Source: Hippasteria phrygiana
Taxonomy: Eukaryota > Echinodermata > Asteroidea > Valvatida > Goniasteridae
Direction: 5' to 3'
DNA length: 64,000 nucleotides
Assembly: GCA_037893225.1 (NCBI GenBank)
Contig: JAZGUH010000329.1
Span: 496,001-560,000 of the forward strand
Every line of letters begins with the position of its first letter. Position 1 is the first letter of the stretch. The notes under the pieces were generated by a model. The model was not told the origin of the DNA. It made no database searches and was given only the letters and a program-made list of their open reading frames with translations. Below, in pieces: positions 33,630 to 45,611 of the stretch. The position numbers were made by a program, and so were the translations under genes.

Positions 33630-33900
33630 TTATTCTAATTTTCAGACCTATAGGCCGAGGCGGGGTAACTTCCACTGTTGGAGAGGCCGACTCAACCCCC
33701 CCCCCCCCCCCCCCCCCCTCACACACACACACACAAGTGTGTAAACACCGGCAATCGCGGACCTCCTATTGTCCCTCTTTTGTTTATACTCTAACTTTTT
33801 CGGAAGGCCTCCCATTGGTTTTGTACACGATTTTCAATCGTGGACCTTGACACAATCGCGGACCCTATTGTCCTCTTTGTTAAAGGTCCACGGTCTGAAT
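33630..33900. repeat. Repeat junction with 23-bp C run and CA repeat
   Basis: 33640-33690 is an inverted relative of 19815-19865 (CAGACCTATAGGCCGAGGCGG). A C run (33696-33718) and a (CA)n tract follow. Then 33735-33890 is an inverted copy of 27540-27700 (GTAAACACCGGCAATCGCGG, ACTTTTTCGGAAGGCCTCCC, CGTGGACC). Three repeats have become joined here. Confidence 0.7.
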
Positions 33901-34170
33901 AGCTATACAAACGCACACACACACACAAAAGAGAAATGTTTTTTTTTTTTTATAAAATGCAGCAACAGTATCAGGCAGAGTGCTAAACGAGCTCGTGTGT
34001 TTTGTCCAGAAGGAAAAAATTGCATCGTGACGTTAATTTTAAACTGTCGTTTTCACCAGTTATCGCTTTCAACTGGAAAGTTATGGTTTTGCATGCATGT
34101 AATGACCTGGATACTCATTTTCGCTCTCGGGAGTGGACTTTTCACCTTCACCGCGCGCCTTGACTAAAGG

Positions 34171-34365
34171 CTACAGGGCAGTTTTCCAACGATTTCCAGC
34201 TGGAAATTGTTGGAAAACGATATATATTTCCACTTTTCTTGACAACGACAGCACACCTTGTGCCATCATTTCACAGAATGATTGAGACTACTATTAACTT
34301 ACAGTCTAGTACAATATTTCGTAATAATTCAGTTTAAAAAAATTGGAGGATTACCAATCGTGTAC
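34171..34365. repeat. Dispersed repeat, copy of 19601-19795
   Basis: Shares TTGTTGGAAAACGATATA, CGACAGCACACC, TTGAGACT, TATTAACTTACAGTCTAGTA, TTTCGTAATAATTCAGT and GGATTACCAATCGTGTA in order. Confidence 0.75.
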
Positions 34366-35256
34366 ACTATCCTTAATTCTAAGAGCTGTATACACGCGCA
34401 CGCAGAAATTCATCGAATCTTTCCAGTACAAGTAGAATAGGGCCCTAATATGTCGTCGATTTTGTGACGATTGTATTTATCATTTCTTCTTATTGTCTTT
34501 GTGAGGGTTATTTTATGTTTCACGCCTAATTCTTTGTCTTAACTCTACTTCCTCCCTTAGGGGTTTTTGCTAAAGGAACTTTCCGAGCCCGCTAACACCA
34601 AAAGCATTAACCAAATGGAACATTTTTAAACAGTAGAGGGACATATCAAATCTCGTGTGTTGAGTTATTGTGGTTGGGCTTTTTAATCCTGAATCCATCA
34701 AAAACTAGCAAAAGCAAGCAATCGTTTTTGATGGATTCGAGGAAGGTGCGTATCGAGGTTGTAGGTCTGGGCTGAGAGGGAAATCGAAAACAAAACTCTG
34801 AAAAAGGGTGAACCCCTCCACAAAAAACGGTGATGAAAAAAGCGAGGGGTAATGCATTTTTTGTGGCGGCGCTTTCGATTTACTAAAAAAGAACTAAAAC
34901 AACAATAATTAAAAAAAAATATAAAATAAAGCTGGCAAGTTTTACCTGCTACAGTGTGTATGCGTCTCCCTGGCATTTTAAGTCCTTACTGGTCCCAGTC
35001 CAAATATACTAATAATAATATTAAACCGAATTATGCCTCGGATACATGTCTTATAATTGGATTAGGTCTTGTCAGAAGACACAAAATGTGGATCGCGTTC
35101 GTTTGTAAATTGACCACAATATAGAATACATGTAGGTTGGGTTTTCAGTGGACACGGCCCTTCAGTCCATGGACACGCATTATTTTCAACAAGAGGTTAT
35201 AAAAACTGTACAAGGTTAGATTGCGTTGTGCTTTTTCGTTGTTCAGTTAATCATGG
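34366..35256. other. Intergenic; small hairpin at 34695-34740
   Basis: GAATCCATCAAAAAC and GTTTTTGATGGATTC form a 15-bp perfect stem around 34691-34738. A 92-codon minus-strand frame (34698-34976) is mostly low-complexity Phe/Ser/Arg and is not called. Confidence 0.45.
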
Positions 35257-35605
35257 GCCTTTCTCAAACCTGGCTTCGGCTTCGTCTCCAGCTATTCCCC
35301 AGCTCCAATTCATGATTATTAAGAAAAGAAAAAACGCTTTCCATGTCACAATGACATCTCAAAGCCCTGAACAATTATTACAAATTATTACACTCCTAAA
35401 ACAACTAATTAATGACCAAATAAATGTAATAGTTAAAAAATACTGTTTAAAGAGATAAGTTTTCAAAGAAGTTTTAAAAATGTCCACACTATCAGTAGAA
35501 CGTAGCCTAATGCTGCCTCGAATACTTAAACAAAATTAACCGGCTCTGGCTCTGGGTTCAAATAAAATACTTTGGTGTATTTTATAGCCGAACAATCGTT
35601 GGAAA
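35257..35605. mobile_element. Split copy of the GGCTTCG-ended MITE
   Basis: 35262-35305 matches the left part of the MITE at 25829-26065 (CTTCGTCTCCAGCTATTCCCC). The next part of that MITE (AACAGGCTCTGCCTCTGG-type, then TTCAAAT..ACTTTG) resumes at about 35540. The roughly 220 bp between are AT-rich and foreign, so this copy was probably interrupted by a later insertion. Confidence 0.6.
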
Positions 35606-35879
35606 AATGCCCTCTATTGATCGATTATAGTTAATCCGTGTTGTGTCTAAAATATGTTAACAATCTGAAAACGGTCGCACGCGTAGTGTACCGAAGCGAC
35701 GCGTTGTAACAAGAGCATGCAGTGGATCTTGGACGTTCCGCTCGGCCCTCGGCCTCTGTACATGTTATGTGACCAATTAAAAAACGATCCCATTTACAAA
35801 AATTGGGCGTTTTTACAAGAGGGCGCCATAACAAATGCCGCCCGATGGTTGAAAACTAACGCCGTTTTTTCTCTCGGTT

Positions 35880-35990
35880 TTTTTTTCGCCATCTAAGAAC
35901 GTAAAACAGGTCAGTGGAACGATATTTCCTATAAAATACTAACCCCCAAATCCGCCCATTTCTGAAAATTTCAACAATGACCAATCATGT
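35880..35990. repeat. Dispersed repeat, inverted relative of 19350-19450
   Basis: AACAGGTCAGT, CCTATAAAATACTAACCC and CCATTTCTGAAAAT appear inverted relative to the copy at 19.4 kb. CAATCATGTACACTAC follows, similar to the ends of the 34.3-kb repeat. Confidence 0.55.
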
Positions 35991-36278
35991 ACACTACATT
36001 ATTTTAAGCTCTCGTATGCTCACAAACATTCCACAGACTTTGCTTCTAATTAACACTGCCAGTATTCTCTATTTGTAATCGGCGTCTAGTTATCCTTTAC
36101 TACGAAATCACATGCATCTAAACACGTACTATTATTTTTGGTATTTCAGTTTAACAACAGTCTGGGGGTGGGAGTTGGGCCCGGAAAGCTTTTCGTTGAG
36201 GGTTGATTTGATTTATTTATTATCCACACTATACAAAGCATAGAAATTCAACTTCCACTGGCATTCCAAAATAGAAAT

Positions 36279-36557
36279 GATTTATTGATTTATTTATTTC
36301 TTATTTATCCTGGGTAGCCTGATCAGTGCAAATGCACTGTTCTCCCGCAGGGCCAGGTTTTGAATTGAGAGAAGATGCCGAAGGAAATTTCAGTTTTAGC
36401 AGTGGGAGGAAAACCCCAGAACAATTATTCTTGGGGAAAACCCACGCAATCAGGTAGGCACTGAAAACCCAATCCACACAGTGCACCTGGTGGGAATCGA
36501 ACCAGGGTCACCAGAGGTGGAAGGCGAGGAAAGAACCACTACACCAACCTGACCGCC
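36279..36557 (-). mobile_element. tRNA-derived SINE
   Basis: On the minus strand a tRNA-like head (36557 down to about 36490) has A-box-like TGGTGTAGTGG and a perfect B-box GGTTCGATTCC, resembling tRNA-Glu/Gly. The body contains GGGTTTTCCCC and TTTTCCTCCCAC, similar to the conserved core of widespread invertebrate SINEs (from memory). An AATAAAT-type simple tail ends it near 36279-36310. Target duplication not identified. Confidence 0.8.
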
Positions 36558-38700
36558 CTACATTAAATATAATCACCAATACAGATCACAATACAATATA
36601 CACAGCATCACGTAACTCACTCACTCACTTAAACAAAGTGAATACAATACTATTACAACAAAGACGACTAACACTACATTGTACAAGAATGGGGACGAAC
36701 CAGTTTATAACAATCCTAAAACCCATGTAGGCCGTGGGCCAAGGCCCAAAAAGAGCTTCTTTCGTAACGTACCTAAGGAGGATGATTTCTTTTTGGTTTG
36801 TTCAATAGAAATAATTATCACAGATAGTATTTGGGTTGTTCTTAGTTGTGAATCTTGTTTGTTAATTAGCACAACACTCTCAAACAATTGAATAAAATCG
36901 ACTTCTTCTCACGGAAAGAGGCTGAAAAGTGACTAGTCTGGCGCAGTTCACCGTGTGTATGTGACGTCTGGGAGCCATACAATAGTCTCCATAGTACCGC
37001 GCCATTGTTTACGTAAATTCAGCAACCGCAGGAGACTACGAGAGAGCGATGCATGAGAGAGCGGTTCTAACGTGGACTTTGGCGATATTTCTTACAATTG
37101 TCGACCCGACAGAGGAAAATTTAAACTTCAAAACACACAATCTGGGACAGAATGTATCATAGCTCTTGCAGGTTTCCTGAGTTTGAAAATATTTTCTTTA
37201 GAAATACGTCAAAACAACGAGTGTTTGAGGCTGTTTGTGTCATGTTTACTTTGTACATCAGCTGCTTGGGTGCACGTACAGTGTATGCACCCTCAATTTC
37301 AGGTCGCTGACGCAATACTTTCAAGCAAGGCTGTAATGAAGGTGAGGTTATTTCCCCCGTATATTATCGATAGATTGATGCAATGGTCAGGCATGTTTTG
37401 GTTGATTTTTCAAACTACATACAACGAAGACTCGGTCCCATGTATTCATATGCATCATACATGTAGGCCTTTGCAAGGGCCCTGTAATTTATAAACGTTA
37501 TACAACTTACAAGGATTACTAGCAGAACTGCATTTTCGTCTGCAGGTCTAGTGTTGGTCGAGACTGCTGTCATGGTCATTATGGCAGTGTTCTTTTTAAA
37601 AGGAAATGTCGAGAGGTTAGTATTTAGTTTATTTTGGGGTTTGTGGGGGGGGGGGGGGGGGGGGGGGGGGTTCTGTTGGGAAAAGGTCTTACACACTGTG
37701 TAAAGTCATCACTTTATGAATGTTTTGTTTTCAAGGGACACTAGTTGAATAGGAAAGAATGTAGTATTGAGACGCCATTGTGTTAGTTATGTACAATGTC
37801 TATGGTGACTCACGACCATTTTTAGAAATGTTCTGTCCCAAATTCATGGTTTTTTTTTCCTTTTCAACATATATCTGCAATGACTAACCATCATTGAAGT
37901 AAGATATGGTAAAAAAAAAAGTAGCGGCAGGACGTTGCATTCTTTCCATTAAATATTTTTAATAATTCCAAAAACAATGAGCCAAACTGTTGCGCCCTTT
38001 AACCACCCCACCCCTAAAAAAACCCACATTGGTTGGGTTGATTTTGCACAACATAACATGTTCCAGCAAGTTCCAATAAATTTGCCTGACAAGTTCAACA
38101 TTTTCCAATAAATTTCGTTAACTGGCCTTTATCAGGAGTTTCAGGACATCCTGGAGATATTAGCAAACTATATCAACATCTGAGAGAAGGATCCAACCAT
38201 CTTGAATATTCATTTTACATGTACATGTATTTATAATTGTTTTCCTTTTTTCAGCACGAGGGGTCTACCACCAGTCACTGAAGGACAAATGATCTTTCAA
38301 AAGGGCCCATAGAAATTTCACCAGCATGATCAACGCCGAAAAAACTTTTGTGCACGCCTTTTTGTGCATGCCCTGTTGGACTTCACCAAGTACTGGATCG
38401 ACTGGGCAAGTGCTCCATTTATTCATCAAGGAAGAAAAGCAACCTTATTCTACTGTGACCTTATTTTTTAAGTCCATGCAATTATTTTGGCTTTCTATGT
38501 TGCATGTTGTGCTTATGCCTTGTTAAATTTCACTGACGAGGCGGCCCTGATGAAGCTACTTGGATTTTGAGCAGACATTGCAGCTAAAGTAATTTTCCTT
38601 CGAGAAAGTGTCTTCCATTACTTAACGTGACCAAATGCAAGTACTACTAAGGGATCTCTTTCTTAATATGCCATCAACCATTACGTAATTTAAGGCCACT
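36558..38700 (+). other. Possible spliced transcription unit, coding uncertain
   Basis: A CpG-containing stretch near 36930-37060 precedes several splice-like signals: CTCAATTTCAG then 39 nt then AAG|GTGAGG (37303-37341), open in phase 0 as VADAILSSKAVMK, and a strong 3' site TTTCCTTTTTTCAG ending at 38254. I could not connect them into one frame. On the minus strand 37505-37575 offers an alternative exon (MTMTAVSTNTRPADENAVLL before a GTAAGT donor). A 26-bp G run sits at 37645-37670. This may be a lncRNA or gene remnant; nothing firm. Confidence 0.2.
37645..37670. repeat. Poly(G) run, 26 bp
   Basis: Uninterrupted G on the plus strand; no hAT-like ends identified around it. Confidence 0.95.
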
Positions 38701-40754
38701 CATTCTTCAGTCTTGTTCCTTGATGGACAATATAATGTGTGATATTCACTCAAAGTTTTAAATATCGGTGACTGTTTTATAACTTAATTATGCCATTCTT
38801 CAACTGGAACTGTAAGATCTGAGAAGAACAGTGGACTGTGTGTGACCATCTATTTTTTTAAATTAATGTTGCAAGATAACTGTCAGTGCCCAATTTTTTT
38901 CCAATATCTGTTGGAAGTGAATTTTCAATTGAAGACTGAAAAGAGTAAACAATTCTGAATTAATAATTTCAACGGCTAAAATCACTTTCCAAGGTGTTGT
39001 ACTTTGCAATTCTTGTTTTAGTAAGTACATGTATTAATAACAAATGAAAAAAAAGAAAATGCTGACAAAAGTTAACATGTTTATATATTAACAAATTTAT
39101 TCTTGTCCATTCCATGATCAGCATGTGAAATTTGAGAAATTACACTTCTAAGTTATTCTCAATAAATTGATGGATTATATTTTTGTAGATATTCTTGAAA
39201 TGATAAAAAGGCTTGAAATGATAAAAAATTGTACTCAATCTAACACTCTTGCAATACAGGTGTAATTTTACAAGGGGTGATTAGTCTGTCTGGAAACATC
39301 CCCCAACAAACGTTTTTGTTCAGGGTACTGAACAATTTTGTTTCTGATGCAATGGTTTTAAAAAGTAAATGTAAGAACAATTTGAACTACTTTAAAGGTT
39401 TAGTGTACTTGTTCATCATGCATGCTGCTCTATAGCAAATGACGAGTTTCATTAGAATACTTCAAACTGAAGTTGCCTTTTTAAAATTAGGTAGAATGAC
39501 AGGGAACAGGTGTGTACATCTGTATACTGATCAGACTACTATAAACAATAAGTACCTCAGGAATATTCTGATATGAAGCACAAGTTCAATACGTATTTGC
39601 TTTCTTTTTAAATAAATTAAACTGCACTAAAAACACGTACACAGAAAGCATCTTTAACTAGTAAAGACAATTAAGATGAACATGAGGATTACTAGAACAG
39701 CTCAGTCTCACTTAAATGTTTGCTTTGGTTCTCATAATGAGCTAATATAGCTTGTAGTACTAGTGGTAAAAATAAAAATGTGCACCCATAATATTTAACC
39801 CAGATTCCTCGTAAAAATGTATGGCCCCCACGAGCTATAATTTCAAAACGTTGTCAGGCATGGTTTCATTAATACTAATTGTATTTTATTTTATTTTATA
39901 TTTTTTTTTGGGGGGGGGGGTTGGTTCTGTACTCGTTCCTTCTGACCTGATTTTCATAAAATTCTTTGAAAAAGTACATGTCTTTGGAATTATGCGTAAA
40001 TTGTTCAATATCGTAAAAAAGTTTAAAATTGATTTTTTCGGATAAAGCTACCGCCCTTCCCCCATACAAGTATGCCTTAATTTTACTTACTACTGAATGA
40101 AAGTCTTTATATCTGGTTAACAAATAATATTAGTCGAGATGCCTGGCTTACAATTTTAATAAAGTAATGAAATAAGTGAGATTACACAGCATTCCCGATA
40201 AAACCCAGCGCTTGTTAACGCGGCCGCGGATAGACATCCGCAGTCGCCGCTACTGCACAAGCGATCTCGGCGAAATTGCTGTCCAGATGTTCTCCCTTTG
40301 CACACAGTGTGTCACCTTGTTCCATGACGTTTCAGTATTTTATGCACCGAAATCACGAATGCATATGTCATGTCCGTCTCCTCTGGGCGTCGCCATCTTG
40401 GATTGCGCAACATCTTGTTACCAGACGCTCCAATACATTGTTAACATTGATCGATAGCAGAGGGACCCGACTTTTTTTGACAGCCACGTACTCCAAAAAA
40501 TAGAGCTTTGAAGTAATTTTATTTGCCCGAACTTTTTACTACTACATAAAAGCAAACAAAACAAGACAAAAAGAACAAGGTTCACACAACTCAGTCTATT
40601 TTTGGCTTCGTTTTAATATCATTTGCAGGTATATTGCCGAGGTACGTTACGAAAATTAAAAACTAAAGCACTTTTTGCGACTCGGCCCACGGCCTAATGC
40701 CAAAATGTTGAGGGCGAGTAGACAAAATGTATCAACTGTAGAATCTAACGGTCA
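38701..40754. other. Intergenic, nothing recognised
   Basis: AT-rich, with poly(T)/poly(G) at 39895-39920. No gene or element supported. Confidence 0.45.
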
Positions 40755-41110
40755 GCAATTACCTCTTGACAAACTTATTAAAAAGGTGGATCGCATTTGG
40801 AACAAACGAATTTCTAGTGCGACAGAGTGAAGCAGGTGGAACACAAAGACGGATACCCGATCTGTTGAATCTGAAATAATTATTAAATGGATGTGAGGAA
40901 TCCTGCATTATTTTGTGAACTTTCAACAAAACCCTCTGCTCATCATACAAAAATGGACAATGGAAGGAAGATCTGCATGAATTATACGTTGGGCAATCTT
41001 CCTTGGCCTTTCTAACTTCTTAATGTTTTCTTTTGACAAGTTACCAAAGTTACAAATGAGACAAAAAGTAAGAATACTCTGAATCAGAGACTGATATATA
41101 GAAGAGAATT
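40755..41110 (-). pseudogene. LINE ORF2 3' fragment (CR1/Rex-like)
   Basis: Minus-strand translation in pieces: SLIQSILTFCLICNFGNLS, then KKLERPRKIAQRII, then after a frameshift SHPFNNYFRFNRSGIRLCVP and CRTRNSFVPNAIHLFNK. These are the successive post-catalytic motifs of RTE/CR1/Rex-type LINEs (E-S-V-L ... W-F-G-N, then R-x-A-x-R-I-I, then H-P-L ... F-x-P-S-G-R-R ... N-S-F-I-P-x-A-I). Frameshifted and truncated; a different lineage from the 11.7-kb LINE. Confidence 0.82.
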
Positions 41111-41411
41111 AAAAACCTATTGTCAACACGAAATTCCTTCAATTCCTTCAAAGTTTATGCTTTGCTTTTTGTCTCATTTCCCCATACTTTTACACATTAT
41201 GGAAGAAGTTTTACACTCAGACCTTAAAAATAGGTCAGGTAAATAGCCAAAGATTTGGGGCCATTTCAGCAAATTTGAGAGGTGAGGTTTATCGCTCGCC
41301 TTTGTAATCGACGTGCGCTGGATTTATTGTTCATTTCGCACAATGTTTCCTGCGCGCTTGAAGAGCTGATCGTGTTACAGGCTCAGTGCGCGCGGGCATC
41401 GATCGCCTTGC

Positions 41412-41443
41412 ATGACTTCTGCTATTTTTGGCCGAGGTAAAAG
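41412..41443 (+). CDS. Possible short first coding exon
   Basis: ATG at 41412 opens MTSAIFGRGK plus 2 nt and runs directly into AAAAG|GTGAGT, a good donor. The 130 bp upstream are CpG- and GC-richer than the surroundings (GCGCGCGGGCATCGATCG). No downstream exon was identified, and an exon this short carries little evidence, so it may be chance. Confidence 0.2.
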
Positions 41444-41631
41444 GTGAGTGCCCGCTCGATTCCTCGCGAGGTTGGCTCGATCTCCTCAACTAACGGGGGA
41501 GCGTAATGCCCTGCTGCAGCAGGATGTAAGAACAGTTAGGCTGCATTATGACGCCGCGACATTAGTCTTCGTATTAATTCGAAATGAGCAGGTATCCGTG
41601 CGAGCTATGTCCGTTGCACTTGCCGATAATC

Positions 41632-41830
41632 CACGGGCGGATCTGGCCTTTCATTTAGGGAGGGTTGTACCCGCCTATAACGGTACAGTGTACAGTGTAT
41701 GGACCAGCGGTATACCCACTGGTAACAAGGATGTAGTTTAGCATTGCTAATCACAACTTTGCTCAGCAGCCCGCGGGGGAGAGGGTGGTTGTCCCCCCCC
41801 CCCCCCCCCCCCCCTCTAGATCCACGCCTG
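41632..41830. mobile_element. Degenerate hAT-like MITE with C run
   Basis: Ends CACGGGCGGATCTGG and (inverted) CAGGCGTGGATCTAG agree at about 10 of 15 positions and resemble the CAAGGGCGGATCCAG family. A 22-bp C run (41793-41814) lies just inside the right end, as in the family. No target duplication, so this is a weaker call. Confidence 0.45.
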
Positions 41831-41861
41831 TATATAGCTTTGGTAATGACCACAAATATAA

Positions 41862-42021
41862 TTGAATACATTTTCAAAGTGAACAAAGAAACTGGCAGGA
41901 GCGGGATTCGAATCTGCGATCTCCGGGTTACCGTACCGGCGCTCTACCAACTGAGCTATTTTGCCCTATGTTGGCGGTTTCCCAAATTGTCAGTCTCTTT
42001 GTTTGGGTGGGCGCTAGTCAG
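41862..42021 (-). mobile_element. Partial copy of the SINE with central tRNA-like segment
   Basis: TTGAATACATTTTCAAAGTG through GGGTGGGCGCTAGTCAGAA matches 21330-21497 with few changes. The tRNA-like part (41966 down to 41893) has A-box TAGCTCAGTTGG and B-box GATTCGAATCC. Both outer ends are missing. Confidence 0.85.
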
Positions 42022-43736
42022 AAAATAAAATAAAATTGTTTAGTTTCGTTCTGAAAGCTATACTGTTTATAAAGATGATACTAGTACCAAATCTCCTGAG
42101 AAATACTTCCAGCTGAAGTGCTGTCATCCTCAAGAAAAAGAACCGCTCAAAACCCTGTGGCTATTTCGATTTCCACACTCGTAATAAGCACACAGTGAAC
42201 GTACACAAACCCACTATTACAACAGAACGGCTTGTCACTATTTTCTCGGAACTCGGATCACATAATGAGCTCAAACTTCCCCAGATTGTATACGTTGAAG
42301 TACACAAAGTGAACGCTGTCTCAAACTGGGTTGTCAGGTCTATCAATGCTATTATCGTCGTGTGCCTTGAAAAAGGGTAAGGACGAAAAATGTGTAAAAA
42401 GCTCAAATTCGGTGTGTTTTTTTCGGGTAATCGAAGTATTGAAATATCTGTCATTTCGTCTCAAGCGGCTACGTCATTCTGACGTAATTAACAGAATGAA
42501 AAGGACAGAAGGGGGTTTTTGATTCTTTTTACCCGGCATAAGGACGTACGTTAGCGTGTAATACCAATGTAACAAAACATGATACAAGTGCGTTCACCCC
42601 ACCACTTCAGTGGGACGTTAAACACACTTGGAGCAAAGTGTATTTCCGGCAAAAGGTCGTTATGATTTCACATGCTGCTTAAGCGGACGAGAGTTCCCGG
42701 CAAAAGGTCGTCAGCATTATGCAAATACTTTAAAATTGAGTAATATTCTTATTTGAAAATCCACAACATTATTGGGAATATTATAATAATTTTCTTCTGA
42801 CAAAAATTCAGCCTTTTGCGATTCTTAATTTAGAAATGGGAACACAAAAACTTTAAAGTCGATTTTCTCAAAATGTGATTTGTGCGTGACTGGGCACGTG
42901 ACTCTCCTTTTCCGGGCACACGACGATATTATACCTTTAAAGGAATAATGAAATAAATATCCAATTTAACTTGTCTTCCCACGTATATAACCGGCCATGT
43001 CTTACAACAATAGAAGCGTGATATATATTTTTAATGTGGAAATCAACCAAAACGTTAAAACTTCTTCCAGGAAAATGTAAAATAGAAAACCTTGTTTTTT
43101 GTGTACTGACAGTGCTATGGATAGCTACACAACTGCTGTACCTCTGATGACATCATGCTTTGACTCATGAATATTAAAAATAACATTCACCCAAAAACCA
43201 AAATTTTAATAAGTATACTTGAAATTGCTGCAAACAACATGAAAATAGCTCTGTCTCAGAGTTATTTCTGAGTACCTTATATTTAAATTGCATTTGACAT
43301 TTATATATTGGGGGCGTGTTCAGAGAAACATAGATTACATTTTTAAAATGGCAAAAGAAAAAATGGATTACGTAGCAGGGAGGAAACAGTAAATTTTACA
43401 ACAAACATTGGTACTGCCAGAAAAACGTAACAGCAAACCAAAAGAATTACTATAGCACTTTAATGTTTCTCTTGCAAATCCTTTCGATAACATGTTAAAA
43501 CAGTATGTCGAGAAACCCTTGCATTCACAAAATCAATCACCAAGACTGATCGCTTGGTGGCGCCAAACACATGCATTCGCTGACGTGTCTCGGCGCTGAT
43601 GATCGATACCACTGACCCCAAGGAAACGCACAGAAAAATGGTAGCAGTTATCATTAGTTCTCAGTATTTTTTAGGATGTGTACTACTTGCATCCTACACA
43701 CATTCGCGCTCTGGTGTCTCAATTCAATGATCACTA
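42022..43736. other. Intergenic, nothing recognised
   Basis: GGCAAAAGGTCGT occurs twice (42650 and 42700), a short direct duplication. Otherwise no supported feature. Confidence 0.45.
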
Positions 43737-44520
43737 GGAGTAGTATAGAAAGGGAGAGTTTGGACGCAGACAAAACAAATTCTGCCTATAAAAAATCTGC
43801 GAGGCAGATTTTGGAGCGACCCCCGAAAAAAATATGCCTCGCAGACTTTTTGGGGAGAACCCCAAACAAATCTACCTCTAAAAGATCTGTCTGGCAGATC
43901 TTGGGGAGACAACAAAACAATCTGGCTATAAAAATCTGTCTGTCCTAAAAATGTCTGTCTGTCTAAACAAATTCTGTCTATCTAAAAATATTTTGCCTAA
44001 TAGTCTTTCCCCCAAAAACACATCTGTCTGTCCTAAAAATCTATCTTATAATCTGTCTAAAAATTCTAGAAGATAATTATCTAACAATTTACGTACTGTG
44101 TATTTTTTTGTTTTACAATTGTTTTCAACAAAAGAGATACTGTACGTGGGAACTGTTTTTTCTTTACCTTCATACGTGCCCTCTCTCTTACTTGTTATCA
44201 AGAAAATATTCTTTCAATATTTATTTTTTGTCATTTTTTCTAGACACTAATTTTTTAAGATCGAGTAAATTTTTTATAGGCAGAGAATTTTTAGAGGCAG
44301 AGATTTTTTAGAGGTAGAATTTTTGGAGACAGATTTTTCAGAGGCAGAATCTTTTTGGTCTCATAAAATCTGCCTCGCAGATTTATTTTCTTTTTGGGGG
44401 GTGTGGGTCTCGCTCCAAAATCTGTCTCGCAGATTTTTTAGAGGCGGGGGGTCTCCCCAAAAATCTGAGAGGCAGATTTTTGTTTGTCTCCGTCCAAACT
44501 CCCCCTTTCTATACTACTCC
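43737..44520. mobile_element. Foldback element, 784 bp
   Basis: Bounded by inverted ends: GGAGTAGTATAGAAAGGG then GAGTTTGGACG(C)AGACAAA at 43737-43775, and their complement at 44483-44520 (two or three mismatches). The interior is built from many variants of ATCTGCCTCGCAGATTTT and TTTTTAGAGGCAGA in both orientations plus GGTCTCCCCAAAAATCTG-type words, so most of it can self-pair. No coding capacity; target duplication unclear. Confidence 0.88.
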
Positions 44521-44801
44521 AGGAAGCTTTTCCGGATATGCAATAATTATGAAGATACAGCAATGAATACGCGCCGTGGCAACATGTTTTTCATAGATAA
44601 ATTCTACTACAAATTGTTTAATCTAAAACAGCAAGCCAGCATTCATATCTGATTTGTGTTGCATATCTGACCGTTTTTAGACTCATAATTAGACTTTCAC
44701 TGGTTCCGTCGTCCTCGAAAGAAATGGAACTTTCCGGACCGAAAATCATACTAAGCAGACGCTGACAAAAGATGGCGCACTAACCAAACTTGAGCGTAGT
44801 G

Positions 44802-45091
44802 CACGGACTTATGAAGAATCTGGACCACTGATCTCTATGTAAACTGGATAACGCATTGGCTGTTCGAGTTGAGGCCACCGTCCGCCATGTTATCACTCCC
44901 AATACAAAATGTTTTCCAACCTTGTCCCCAGGGTCTCCTTTCATCCTCGTTCTCCTTACATAGCGATCAGTGGTAAATTGGGAGTGGTAATATGGCAGGT
45001 GGTGGCTTCAGTTACTTGTACAGCGCGTAATGGCCAATGAGCTATCCAGTTTATATAGAGATCAGTGATCTGGACTCGTAATACGTCCGTG
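44802..45091. mobile_element. Foldback MITE, 290 bp
   Basis: Arms of about 115 bp: CACGGACTTATGAAGAATC... and inverted CACGGACGTATTACGAGTCC, both continuing with CACTGATCTCTAT(G/A)TAAACTGGATA, CATTGGC and GCCACCRYCCGCCAT. Arms about 80-85 percent alike. Further diverged words of the same type occur at 45110-45240. Confidence 0.8.
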
Positions 45092-45611
45092 GAGTTGAAG
45101 CCAGTTGATGCCAACGTATGACAACCTTGCCCCCTTTCGTCATTTCATCCTAACTTGCATCCTCGTTCTCAGTAGTGTACATCAATCACTTTCCACTATA
45201 GTCACAGTAATATGGCTTCACGTACCTGGCTTCAATAGTCACACAGCTAGCTGTATGACTACACATTGTGAGTCCAGGTTATTTATATACGTCGTTACAT
45301 AGCTACAGTTCGAAAATCTCTACAAAGCCACATGGCAAACCTTCTCCGAATCATTACGCTTGGTCTTCGCCAAATACTTTCTTAAAAAATTGAGAACTTT
45401 AAACTATAGTGTTATTCGGCAATATCAATTGTTCAACCTTTCCCGTCCAGACGCGGTTTTGGTCTTCGTTTAGGTTTTCCCTGATTGTTTAATTTGTTTT
45501 CTCGAGGAGGAGGTGCGAGATCGTATGGACATTTTAATAGGCGATTTTTCAAAGCAAGCTTTTAAGATTTAGGAAGATTTTAGAAAGGTTTGATAAGAAA
45601 GGGGCTCGCTC

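Noticed and set aside
34698..34976. 92-codon minus-strand frame starting MPGRRIHTVAG
   Set aside because: Low-complexity Phe/Ser/Arg composition and a weak donor after the eleventh codon; likely chance.
43737..44520. CRISPR-like array because of repeated CTGCCTCGCAGATTTT words
   Set aside because: Repeats are irregular, occur in both orientations and have no constant spacers; eukaryotic foldback element.
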